From: an uncultured Clostridia bacterium
Lineage (GTDB): Bacteria; Bacillota; Clostridia; Christensenellales; Aristaeellaceae
Assembly: GCA_937906775.1 (NCBI GenBank)
Contig: CALCUD010000054.1
Coordinates: 1 to 9,666, forward strand
DNA length: 9,666 nucleotides
Direction of reading: 5' to 3'
Notes under the pieces: model-generated
The model's input: only the letters and a program-made list of their open reading frames with translations
Told to the model about the DNA's origin: nothing
The model's database searches: none
Shown: positions 1 to 6,176 of the stretch, in pieces
Layout of the letters: every line of letters begins with the position of its first letter
Position numbering within the stretch: position 1 is the first letter of the stretch
Position numbers and translations under genes: made by a program

Positions 1-133
1 TATGTTTGGGTCCGCATAGTGATAACTAAATATGGGAAAGAAATTTGGCTTGATCGTAAGCGTCAAATATAACCGCGTTGGCAACATTCCTGCGCTTCCG
101 CATTCCAAGGCATCAGTGTTTCAATAAAGTCAT
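1..133. other. Left edge, no convincing gene
   Basis: No supported gene lies here. A 31-codon plus-strand frame (32-127) ends just before the hairpin at 157-184, but it has no ribosome binding site and no recognisable family. It could be a remnant or chance. Confidence 0.4.
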
Positions 134-184
134 GTCTTCCTGTGATCAGTATTATCAGCATCGACTTTATGGCCGATGCTTTTT
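134..184 (+). repeat. 51-bp direct repeat, copy 1
   Basis: This segment is identical over 51 bases, in the same orientation, to 2682-2732. The two copies bracket the four-gene minus-strand operon. The flanks differ, although an AAAGTCA stretch sits upstream of both copies at different distances (about 14 bases more in copy 2). The repeat contains a terminator-like hairpin. It may be a duplicated terminator, a dispersed intergenic repeat or the scar of an insertion; the sequence does not decide between these. Confidence 0.85.
157..184 (+). terminator. Rho-independent terminator in repeat copy 1
   Basis: AGCATCG (157-163) pairs with CGATGCT (174-180) around a 10-base loop, and five T follow on the plus strand. 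No plus-strand gene lies upstream in the window apart from an unsupported 31-codon frame. On the minus strand the hairpin has no U-tract, so it is not an obvious terminator for the operon that ends at 234. Confidence 0.55.
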
Positions 185-233
185 ATATAAGTGCTGACTT
201 TTGCTACATGGTTATTTCTTATTCATGTACCTG

Positions 234-758
234 TTATTCCTGCTTCAGATCAATCCGATATACATCTGCTGTTTCGCCATTGTAAACAAAGCTCCTTTCC
301 AACATTCCTCCGTTTCGGACAATTGTTTTTACTGATGGGATATTGGTTCGTTCGACGGACAATTGCAGTGAAGGAAGCCCGGCTTCTTTAGCAATCAGCA
401 GAATCTGTGCAAGGATCTTTGTCGCGTATCCCTTTTTTCGCTCACTGGGACGGACGCTATATCCGCAATGCCCGAAATCCACCAGAAACCCTTTTAGTTC
501 ATGCCGGAAATCGACAATCCCGATGATTTCCCCGGCTTCGTTCACAGCGAAAAAGGTATCTGTCAGGACCCAGTCCGGGTCTACTGTTTCCGGATTTGAA
601 TTTTTCCGGATATTATGAAGCCATTCATCATAACTGTCGATCGAGTCCAGCATTTCACTTCCATTGATGATCGTTTCTCCATGATCAAGAAATTCCTGCC
701 TGAATGCTGAGGCTCTTTCCATATGTTCCTGTGACGGCTTAATGAGACGGATGCTCAT
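234..758 (-). CDS. GNAT family N-acetyltransferase
   Basis: Predicted cytoplasmic acetyl-CoA-dependent N-acetyltransferase of 174 residues, full length for a GNAT domain. The acetyl-CoA pyrophosphate-binding motif A is clear at residues 102-112 (V-R-P-S-x-R-x-x-G-Y-A). The following conserved helix-strand region (about 113-150) has Asn139 and the NGG turn near 149-151. The N-terminal part (HMERASAFRQEF, then INGSEM) resembles the predicted acetyltransferase group COG3981; this is from family memory. The acceptor substrate cannot be read from the sequence. The start is set by GAGGA about six bases before the ATG, and the ATGA overlaps the stop of the RpiB-like gene, so the two are translationally coupled. 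It is the last gene of the operon; no intrinsic terminator with a U-tract follows on this strand. Confidence 0.85.
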   Translation of the reverse strand: MSIRLIKPSQEHMERASAFRQEFLDHGETIINGSEMLDSIDSYDEWLHNIRKNSNPETVDPDWVLTDTFFAVNEAGEIIGIVDFRHELKGFLVDFGHCGYSVRPSERKKGYATKILAQILLIAKEAGLPSLQLSVERTNIPSVKTIVRNGGMLERSFVYNGETADVYRIDLKQE

Positions 759-1198
759 ATTTCTTCCTCTTGTTCGATCTGTGATACTCTTCGAATATGT
801 TTCTCTTCATTTGAAAACGGCGTACTGAGAAAAACGTTTACGATATCCAGCGCAACGTTTTCTCCGATAATACTTGCTCCCAGAGCAAGAACATTCGCAT
901 CATTATGCGACCTTGTCAGATATGCCATGGTGGTGTCGGTACATAGCGCAGCCCGTATCCCGTGGACTTTGTTGGCAACCATGGATATTCCAATTCCTGT
1001 TGTACATAGGACGATCCCTTTGTCTGCATGACCACATGTGACGGCATAGGCGACTGAACGCCCATATCGCGGATAATCACAGCTTTCAGGGCCATAACAA
1101 CCGACATCATTGACATCATGCCCTTGCTCAATCAGATGATCAATGATCGTCCTCTTCATAGTATATCCACCGTGATCGGATCCGATTGCAATTCTCAT
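755..1198 (-). CDS. rpiB: RpiB/LacAB family sugar-phosphate isomerase
   Basis: Probable ribose-5-phosphate isomerase B-type enzyme (aldose-ketose phosphate isomerase, cytoplasmic, pentose phosphate interconversion). Its 147 residues fit the family. The N-terminus has the S-D-H-G-G motif (residues 7-11). The proposed catalytic Cys65 lies in ILCTTGIG, where most RpiB proteins have C-G-T-G. The S-H-N-D-A-N motif (98-103) has the conserved His99, and the basic C-terminal stretch HIRR (134-137) is present. The frame stays open 20 codons further upstream, but the start at 1198 has GGAG eight bases before it and the family N-terminus. It lies 79 bases after the HAD gene and overlaps the GNAT gene by four. 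Keeping Cys65 favours RpiB over LacA/LacB, but allose-6-phosphate or another sugar phosphate is possible. Context suggests a specialised rather than housekeeping copy. Confidence 0.85.
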   Translation of the reverse strand: MRIAIGSDHGGYTMKRTIIDHLIEQGHDVNDVGCYGPESCDYPRYGRSVAYAVTCGHADKGIVLCTTGIGISMVANKVHGIRAALCTDTTMAYLTRSHNDANVLALGASIIGENVALDIVNVFLSTPFSNEEKHIRRVSQIEQEEEI

Positions 1199-1277
1199 AT
1201 CCTGGTCTCCTGATTTATTGTGACTGATGTCTGACTCATACCAACCTGCCGTTATCATATTGGATGAGTTTTTACGT

Positions 1278-1967
1278 TTATGTCGATTGGTTCAGTAATG
1301 AAACGAGTTCTGTTATAGCCATTGGTGTCTCAGCCTGTATATATTCCGACATACGCTTTGACGGTTGGGAAGTACCTTCTTTCAAATACCATACAGACTG
1401 GACTGGATGCATCCCGATTGTTTTTGCAGCTTCAAGCTCATTGCTTCCGCCATCGCCAATATATATGCATTCATCTGCACTTAACCCCAGTCTGTCAAGA
1501 CACATCCTAAATATTGCCTGGTCAGGTTTTTTTACACCTATGTCATAGGAGAGACAGACAGTATTGAAATATGGATAGAGAATGCTTTCTTTGATGACCA
1601 TTGCTTCTTCGGAATGGCAATTACTAATGAGAGCTATCTTCAGGCCTTGCTTTTTCAATTCCTCCATCATCGGAATGATTTCAGAATGCATATGTATGAA
1701 CGCTTCTTTTTTATATGCAATACGTTTTCTCATTATTTTTCTGATCATCTCTTTGCTGTAGCAGTTATTTGCTTTTAGTATTTGGGCTACAACATCATCT
1801 ACCGTGACTCTTCCGAGTGTCCTGTCATCTTCAGTTGTTCTCCACGCTGCTATGAAAACGTCTTCCGGTATACCGGCATCCACAGCCATTTGAACACTGA
1901 AATATGCAGGACTACTGAATAACGTGATAAGCGTTTCATACATGTCAAATATTGCCGCCTTAATCAT
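1278..1967 (-). CDS. HAD superfamily hydrolase
   Basis: Predicted cytoplasmic haloacid dehalogenase-superfamily phosphatase or hydrolase, 229 residues. All four HAD motifs are visible. Motif I is FDMYETL with nucleophile Asp8. Motif II is Ser115 in ISN. Motif III is Lys147 in KKPD. Motif IV is GDGGSNE with Asp172. A helical cap region lies between about residues 18 and 95. In motif I the usual second aspartate is a tyrosine (D-x-Y-x-T), as in 2-haloacid dehalogenases and some HAD phosphatases, so the acid/base step may differ from a standard phosphatase. The chosen start is the first residue of the family fold. AGGAGG lies 12 bases upstream, a little far, and the gene overlaps the TetR gene by eight bases. 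Next to a sugar-phosphate isomerase, a sugar-phosphate substrate is plausible but unproven. Confidence 0.85.
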   Translation of the reverse strand: MIKAAIFDMYETLITLFSSPAYFSVQMAVDAGIPEDVFIAAWRTTEDDRTLGRVTVDDVVAQILKANNCYSKEMIRKIMRKRIAYKKEAFIHMHSEIIPMMEELKKQGLKIALISNCHSEEAMVIKESILYPYFNTVCLSYDIGVKKPDQAIFRMCLDRLGLSADECIYIGDGGSNELEAAKTIGMHPVQSVWYLKEGTSQPSKRMSEYIQAETPMAITELVSLLNQST

Positions 1968-2541
1968 GCCGATTCTGTTCCTCCTGATTTCCGGTAAGGA
2001 TGGAAATGATATTGTTTCTGTAATGCAGGGCATATCTGTCATCGATGCTTACCACACGTGACCACATTCTGAGCCCCTGATAGTAATACAGAATCATTTC
2101 CGATACGGATTCGGGATCTACATCCATGAATTCGCCTGTTCCGATTCCGTATTCAATGAGACTTATCCAACGCTTTTTTGCCTTTTCTTCAATAATTGAA
2201 AAATCAAAACAGTTATCGCCGGTATTGGCAAATTCATATATTGCAAGACTTAATGAATTTTCGTTGTGGATAATTTCCTCTTCCACAATACTGAGAGTAT
2301 TCGCAAGTATTTTTCGAGCGCTGTCATGATTCCTGATCTGATCGTCAAATGAATAATGATCCGTAACCAACTCTTTGAATATTTCGGTTGTAGAAGAATA
2401 ATATCTGTACAGCCCGCCACGGCTCAACCCGGTACTTTCGCATATATCAGACATTGATACATCCTTGAAGCCTTTATCTGCGAACAGTTTTTTTGATGCT
2501 TCAAGTATAGTCTTTCTGGTTTGTTCACCTTTTGTTATCAT
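1960..2541 (-). CDS. TetR/AcrR family transcriptional regulator
   Basis: DNA-binding repressor of 193 residues, usual for TetR. The N-terminal helix-turn-helix spans about residues 9-55. It holds the typical pattern TRKTILEASKKLF, then the recognition region around GLSRGGLYRYY (39-48). The C-terminal ligand-binding and dimer half is not diagnostic of a ligand. The frame is open far upstream, but the start at 2541 is fixed by AGGAGG eight bases before the ATG. That start also lies downstream of a perfect promoter and a palindrome expected to be its own operator. It is the first gene of the operon and overlaps the HAD gene by eight bases, so it very likely represses itself and the three downstream enzyme genes until an inducer binds. 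Confidence 0.92.
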   Translation of the reverse strand: MITKGEQTRKTILEASKKLFADKGFKDVSMSDICESTGLSRGGLYRYYSSTTEIFKELVTDHYSFDDQIRNHDSARKILANTLSIVEEEIIHNENSLSLAIYEFANTGDNCFDFSIIEEKAKKRWISLIEYGIGTGEFMDVDPESVSEMILYYYQGLRMWSRVVSIDDRYALHYRNNIISILTGNQEEQNRHD

Positions 2542-2560
2542 TGACAGATCCTCCTGACAC

Positions 2561-2584
2561 AAAAGCGACATTGTTGTCGCTTTT
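2561..2584. promoter_or_regulatory. Palindromic operator of the TetR regulator
   Basis: Perfect 10-bp inverted repeat AAAAGCGACA / TGTCGCTTTT separated by TTGT. It begins three bases after the -10 box on the minus strand and covers the expected transcription start, ahead of the ribosome binding site. Size, symmetry and position fit a TetR dimer site that blocks initiation. The T-run could also suggest a terminator, but its place between promoter and start codon argues for an operator. Confidence 0.75.
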
Positions 2585-2587
2585 TTG

Positions 2588-2616
2588 ATTATAAAGCATG
2601 GGGCAATTTCTGTCAA
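2588..2616 (-). promoter_or_regulatory. Consensus sigma-A promoter of the TetR operon
   Basis: On the minus strand, TTGACA (2616-2611), a 17-base spacer, then TATAAT (2593-2588): both hexamers match the consensus exactly. The 24-bp palindrome follows at once. Confidence 0.88.
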
Positions 2617-2681
2617 CTGATTCACTATATGCATGAAAATAACAAACATTTCACAAACTAGAAAGTCAATGAGCAGATCAC

Positions 2682-2732
2682 GTCTTCCTGTGATCAGTAT
2701 TATCAGCATCGACTTTATGGCCGATGCTTTTT
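2682..2732 (+). repeat. 51-bp direct repeat, copy 2
   Basis: Identical to 134-184 in the same orientation. Just upstream, GATCAC pairs with GTGATC inside the repeat to give a further small inverted repeat that copy 1 lacks. This copy lies upstream of the operon promoter and copy 1 lies beyond the operon's end. Confidence 0.85.
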
Positions 2733-2733
2733 T
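2705..2733 (+). terminator. Rho-independent terminator in repeat copy 2
   Basis: The same 7-bp stem as in copy 1 (AGCATCG / CGATGCT), here followed by six T on the plus strand. No plus-strand gene precedes it in the window. Confidence 0.5.
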
Positions 2734-2795
2734 CAGATAATCATTCCATGCTATGATCGAACACAAGAAGGGCTAAAGACAGGGAATCATTCCTT

Positions 2796-2821
2796 ACGCT
2801 TCTCGACAGAGAGGCGTTTTT
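2796..2821 (+). terminator. Hairpin with U-tract, probable terminator
   Basis: ACGCTTCTC pairs with GAGAGGCGT (nine pairs, one G-U) around the loop GACA, ending in five T. It is the second plus-strand terminator-like hairpin within 120 bases, again without a plus-strand gene before it. The stretch 2734-3004 holds no supported gene. Confidence 0.5.
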
Positions 2822-3004
2822 CTATTGAAAAATACCGTGACTATGATTTGTTAAGGATTATGAAAAGGGCTTGAAATAAAGGATAAAGGTTCATTTCTGT
2901 TCGTGAATGTGATGAAGAGATTGGCTTTACCTGTTGTGAGTTCTCTCGTGTGTTCACGGAAAAGATTTCAGACATTGTCCGGGCACTATCAATACTTACT
3001 GAAC

Positions 3005-3041
3005 AAAAAAGTTGCCGCGATATTTCAATATCAGCGGCAAC
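3005..3041 (-). terminator. Terminator of the acidic exported protein gene
   Basis: On the minus strand, GTTGCCGC and GATATT pair with AATATC and GCGGCAAC around a two-base loop with one bulged base. This gives about 14 pairs, and six T follow. It lies 18 bases past the stop of the gene at 3060-3461. Confidence 0.88.
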
Positions 3042-3059
3042 TCGTACAGTCAGAAAGAA

Positions 3060-3461
3060 TCAGGCAGCCTGTTCCATGGCTTCGATGTTGAACAGATACA
3101 TGCAGATGCCGGACTCTTCGTCCACCAGCATCCAAGCATCTTCGTCAGCAACGTAGAACATCACGGTTTCTTCGCCGGTGGACAGGGTTACGTACAGAAC
3201 CAACACACCGTCTTCACCGGTGACGATCTCGTAGGTGCCTTCGACCAGTTCTTCTTCGGTGCCGAAAGCGCATGCGTTGGAAGCGCCGTCGATGGACAGA
3301 ACGAGGACGGGCAGCTGAGCATCTTCAATGGACATGAGATTACCTTCCGCGTCGTTGGCGGCAGCCAGCATATAGGTGGAAACGGTGGATTCTTCGGCTA
3401 CGGCGAAAGCCAGGGTCAGCAGCATGGACAGGGCAACGAAAAGTGCAACAAACTTCTTCAT
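3060..3461 (-). CDS. Small exported hyperacidic protein, unknown function
   Basis: I do not recognise a family. The 133-residue protein starts with a textbook signal peptide: MKK, a hydrophobic core (residues 4-20) and an A-V-A site that predicts cleavage near residue 22. The mature part of about 111 residues has about 24 Asp/Glu and not one Lys, Arg or His. It alternates short hydrophobic strands (VLVLSI, VLVLYVTL, MFYVAD, WMLV) with acidic turns, suggesting a small beta-rich fold. The only two cysteines in it (64 and 120) could form a disulfide. GGAAG precedes the ATG at a good distance. The gene stands alone between a perfect consensus promoter and a strong terminator, which suggests high expression. 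Secretion or surface exposure is inferred; a binding or cation-sequestering role is only a guess. Confidence 0.85.
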   Translation of the reverse strand: MKKFVALFVALSMLLTLAFAVAEESTVSTYMLAAANDAEGNLMSIEDAQLPVLVLSIDGASNACAFGTEEELVEGTYEIVTGEDGVLVLYVTLSTGEETVMFYVADEDAWMLVDEESGICMYLFNIEAMEQAA

Positions 3462-3516
3462 TTTCTTTACTTCCTTTCTGAATTGGCGGGCGTATCAAGA
3501 CGCAAAACCGAATGGG

Positions 3517-3545
3517 ATTATATCAACAGGAGGATTCATTGTCAA
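3517..3545 (-). promoter_or_regulatory. Consensus promoter of the acidic protein gene
   Basis: On the minus strand, TTGACA (3545-3540), a 17-base spacer, then TATAAT (3522-3517). The start codon lies 55 bases downstream, leaving a leader of roughly 48 bases. Confidence 0.88.
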
Positions 3546-3907
3546 GCTCAATTTTGCTATTTTCCACGGCTTACGCATGAACGGAAAATATCTGCAAATG
3601 TAAGTCCTTTGTGATCAAATTAAACAATACTTTATGCAAATTCAGGCGCGGTTTGGAACCGCGGTCACTCATGCAAAAAACAAGGCGCCCCGCAGAGAGA
3701 GAAGGGGATGACTCCCGCCCTCGGGGGAAGGAAAATATGAGCGGTATTCCAGTATGGCTTTGTGTTTTCATAATTCGAGATTTTCCTTTTTTATGTTTAT
3801 CGTTGTGGAAAGCTCTGCAGAAACATGTTGTTATCGTCTTCTTCCGCATGCAGTATTTCTTTGCCGCATCCGAGGATCTACGGCGCTTTCTGCATGAATA
3901 ATGAGGT
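3546..3907. other. Gene-free stretch with GC-rich hairpins
   Basis: Open frames exist on both strands, but none has protein-family signs. CGCGGTT / AACCGCG (3647-3663) forms a 7-bp hairpin. On the minus strand, GGCG and CCCC pair with GGGG and CGCC, followed by TTGTTTTTT (about 3717-3674), a possible terminator. The GC-rich block at 3640-3735 stands out from its AT-rich surroundings and may be a dispersed repeat or a structured RNA. Confidence 0.35.
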
Positions 3908-4213
3908 GTGCACCTTGAATACTCTATAAGAGCCAAGACAGAAATCAAAAACAAGCACGATTCTGACGGCAAGGTGGTGTATGAGCCGAAGGCGGCGGAG
4001 CCTGCGGTGAAGGTGCCGTTTTTGGTAAGGGTGAAGATCAGTGATCTGAATATCAGGAAGGGTCCGGGGAAGAACTATGACAGGGTTCAGTTCTGTCCTC
4101 CGGGTGTTTATACCATAGTAGAAGTAAAGTCTGGGAATGGATCTTCTTCCGGCTGGGGACGGCTGAAAAGTGGCGCAGGCTGGATATCGCTCGACTATGT
4201 GATAAAAATATAA
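3908..4213 (+). pseudogene. Orphan SH3b domain, probable cell-wall hydrolase tail
   Basis: The last 65 or so of 101 codons encode a bacterial SH3 (SH3_3-type) domain. It shows the signature V-R-V-x-I-S-D-L-N-I-R-K-G-P-G, a central VYTIVEV strand, and WGRLKSGAGWISLDYV near the end. Domains like this normally form the C-terminus of phage or host peptidoglycan hydrolases (amidases, muramidases) and bind the cell wall. Here no catalytic domain precedes it. The frame is closed by a stop at 3902, the only start is a GTG without a ribosome binding site, and there is no signal peptide. I therefore call it the 3' remnant of an endolysin or exported hydrolase gene. Expression as a short stand-alone SH3b protein is less likely. 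A 10-base GGTGTGCACC occurs on both sides (3905 and 4369). Confidence 0.7.
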
Positions 4214-4386
4214 AACCTGTTCTGCTGCCACCTGAAAGCGCTGCGCCACACCGGGCGCACCCCTTTCCGCCGTCAGCGGTCACAAAAGGTATAACACACT
4301 ACACTTTGCAGGCAAAGTCGTGTGCCAACAGGGATGCTCCGTGCCCCTATTGGATGACCCAGCGCAAGGTGTGCACCCGGTATGAA

Positions 4387-5133
4387 TCAGCAACGCATCA
4401 CTGGCATGTACACAAAGCCAGTTTCATGCTTGGAAGTGTCGAACACTTCCAACTCCTGGGCTCCGTTCTCAGCCATCCGAAAACCATGACTTGGCATCAG
4501 GTAGTTTCTGATGTACGCGAACAGCTCCCATGTCTCACATTGCTCCTTCAGCAGAAGCTGCGCACTTGCCCTATCCGTATACGCCCGGATATAAAGTGAG
4601 GCAGGCACATGAAATATATCTACACCCTCTGCTTGCTGACCGTTTGCTACCTCCCGCACGAAACCATAAGCCCGAAGGCTTTCCTCGCGCCAGAAGTTGA
4701 CGCTGAGGCGAATATCGCTGATGGGATAAACGACATCCGTCAAAGGCGAATAGATCATGTCTTCATGAGCGGCTGCCTCTTCGATGGCTTTGTCAAAGTC
4801 GTCCATGCTATCGAAGTCCTTGGCGTGGATAATACGTCCTGCCAGAACCATTGCCGGCTTGTCTACGACATCAAAGACAGCCTCGCCAATTCGGATACTT
4901 TCGACGATTCGTTCTTCCTGGATATCATCATCAGCCAGCAGCTGATCTGCAGACACCTTTAGAACCTGTGACAGCAGCTTCAGGTGATACACATCTGGCA
5001 GACAGTTTCCGTTTTCCCACTTGTAAAGCGCTTGCACTGAAACCCCGATCCGCGTGGCAACATCCTTTTGCGTCAGCTGCATACGTGTACGGAATTCCTT
5101 CAGCCTTTTCCCGAAAAGCTCCTGTGTAAACAT
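4387..5133 (-). CDS. XRE-family regulator with GyrI-like effector domain
   Basis: One-component transcription regulator of 248 residues. Residues about 9-64 are a Cro/C1-type helix-turn-helix (LKEFRTRMQLTQKDVATRIG, then VSVQALYKWENG). Residues about 92-246 resemble the GyrI-like / AraC effector-binding fold. Signs are the paired repeat with VYPISDIR and FHVPASLYIRAYT, and the closing stretch ending GFVYMPV; such domains bind small amphipathic or aromatic molecules. The start at 5133 is set by GGAGGA seven bases upstream rather than by the open frame further up. The gene is monocistronic with its own promoter, and no target gene lies next to it, so it may act at a distance or be left over from a lost cassette. 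No clear terminator follows before the SH3b remnant. Confidence 0.85.
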   Translation of the reverse strand: MFTQELFGKRLKEFRTRMQLTQKDVATRIGVSVQALYKWENGNCLPDVYHLKLLSQVLKVSADQLLADDDIQEERIVESIRIGEAVFDVVDKPAMVLAGRIIHAKDFDSMDDFDKAIEEAAAHEDMIYSPLTDVVYPISDIRLSVNFWREESLRAYGFVREVANGQQAEGVDIFHVPASLYIRAYTDRASAQLLLKEQCETWELFAYIRNYLMPSHGFRMAENGAQELEVFDTSKHETGFVYMPVMRC

Positions 5134-5156
5134 AGCATATTCCTCCCGTGACTTTA

Positions 5157-5185
5157 AGCATAGCACATCAAGCAGATCGGGACAA
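5157..5185 (-). promoter_or_regulatory. Promoter of the XRE regulator gene
   Basis: On the minus strand, TTGTCC (5185-5180), a 17-base spacer, then TATGCT (5162-5157), with a TG extension one base before the -10 box. The leader to the ATG at 5133 would be about 17 bases. Confidence 0.6.
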
Positions 5186-5723
5186 TTACTTACTTGTTGA
5201 AGCTGAAACGCGCGGTATCAACCGTAGGTTAATCTTTGTTGGATATGACGACGACAGATTTATGGCTTCTGTGTCAGCCAGTCATACGCAAGCGTCCAGT
5301 TAGTATGGGGACACAGCATCCGACCGGAGGTCATTGTGTCTTCCATGTATTGCTTACTATAACAATGTAGTAATATGTTATGTGGATTGTCGCAGTATTC
5401 TGTTACGTACATTCATACTTACCGCCTATCTATAGTTTTTGTATATTCTCTTGATTTATTCCGGACTAATCATGAAAATCCTTCTTTGCAAGCAGGGTAA
5501 TAACCCGGGTTGTTGCAAAACTGCTTGTTGGTGGCATGCCCCCAATCCCCTAGAACACGAAGCAAGCTTCGTGGCTGTAGTTGACTCATGAGTAAAAATA
5601 TGGACCTCCTCCGGAAAGTTGATTCACATAGAATTGATGTCATCGGTTGGAGTTTTTTTCAACCGCACAAAAAAAGGAAGATCATCCGCATGATGAGAAA
5701 TTGACTGCGATTTTCGGAATACC
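5186..5723. other. Gene-free accessory stretch with palindromes
   Basis: No supported gene. Visible structure: GACACA / TGTGTC enclosing GACC / GGTC (5310-5340); CAAGCAG / CTGCTTG (5489-5527); a perfect 8-bp hairpin CACGAAGC / GCTTCGTG (5556-5573); the 10-bp palindrome ACTCATGAGT shortly after; and CGGTTG / CAACCG around a T-run (5644-5665). At 5214-5248 lies a sequence partly repeated at 6472-6497. This looks like decayed mobile-element or intergenic DNA. Confidence 0.4.
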
Positions 5724-5762
5724 AAAGACGATCCGGGAATGTTATTTTCCCGGATCGTCTTT
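5724..5762. terminator. Bidirectional terminator inside a gene's 3' end
   Basis: A perfect 16-bp stem (AAAGACGATCCGGGAA with its complement) around a 7-base loop. On the minus strand the 5' arm encodes the last residues of the membrane protein gene and the loop contains its TAA stop. The arms begin with AAA and end with TTT on both strands, so it could act both ways, though the U-tract is short. Confidence 0.7.
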
Positions 5763-6176
5763 CACATTCAATATATAAATGCTGGCACCAAATAATCCGC
5801 AGAACACCGCGGGAAAACCTATAAAGCAGAGAAGCCATTCCGTGGAGTCCAGTGCGAATTGTCGTACGATCAACCATATGATCAGGCCGATCAGACCGAA
5901 CAACAGAAAATTCATAAACCGAAAACAGTTTTCCCGACTCTTTCTGTTTTCCGGATTAATCAGGTAGCCGCTGAGTTCCCATAATGTACGCATATAGTTC
6001 ACCTCAATGACACTATAGCAATACAATGTAAAATCTAGAGTATCGGTTCTGTCAAATGTATGTAAAACAGAAAAGGCATGTCTTGGAACCATTTCTATTT
6101 TTGCCGGAAAAAAGGCCCCATCCGCCAACTGGTAATTTACCATTGACGAGATGGGGAATGATTCATATACACGCAT
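5742..6176 (-). CDS. Small membrane protein, unknown function
   Basis: I recognise no family. Read from 6176 it has 144 residues. The first 60 look like a soluble, strand-rich segment (SMVNYQLADG, then FSVLHTFDRTDTLDF). They are followed by two predicted membrane helices, at about residues 87-106 (FMNFLLFGLIGLIIWLIV) and 114-136, and a short charged tail. The ATG at 6176 directly follows the TAA of the relaxase remnant in the same frame and has no ribosome binding site, so it would depend on translational coupling. A later ATG at 5993 has GAGGTG six bases upstream and would give an 83-residue protein holding only the two helices. I report the longer frame because it looks coding throughout, but the shorter form may be the real one. 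Probably cargo or leftover of the same mobile element. Confidence 0.5.
   Translation of the reverse strand: MRVYESFPISSMVNYQLADGAFFPAKIEMVPRHAFSVLHTFDRTDTLDFTLYCYSVIEVNYMRTLWELSGYLINPENRKSRENCFRFMNFLLFGLIGLIIWLIVRQFALDSTEWLLCFIGFPAVFCGLFGASIYILNVKDDPGK

Noticed and set aside
2662..2874. 70-codon plus-strand frame without a start codon, ending in a protein-like YRDYDLLRIMKRA
   Set aside because: It might be a gene remnant, but it runs through two terminator hairpins and one repeat copy, has no start, and matches no family I recognise.
3012..3614. 200-codon plus-strand open frame across the acidic protein gene
   Set aside because: It mirrors the real minus-strand gene, which has a signal peptide, promoter, ribosome binding site and terminator; the plus frame has none of these.
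3646..3664. T-arm-like hairpin (CGCGG, 7-base loop, CCGCG on the minus strand)
   Set aside because: No acceptor, D or anticodon arm can be drawn around it, and the loop lacks the usual purine, so it is not called a tRNA.
3571..3972. Open frames on both strands over the GC-rich block, one with a phrase like DRGSKPR on the minus strand
   Set aside because: Such phrases often arise from structured RNA or repeat DNA read as protein; no ribosome binding site with a credible family was found. I kept it only as a hairpin-rich gene-free stretch.
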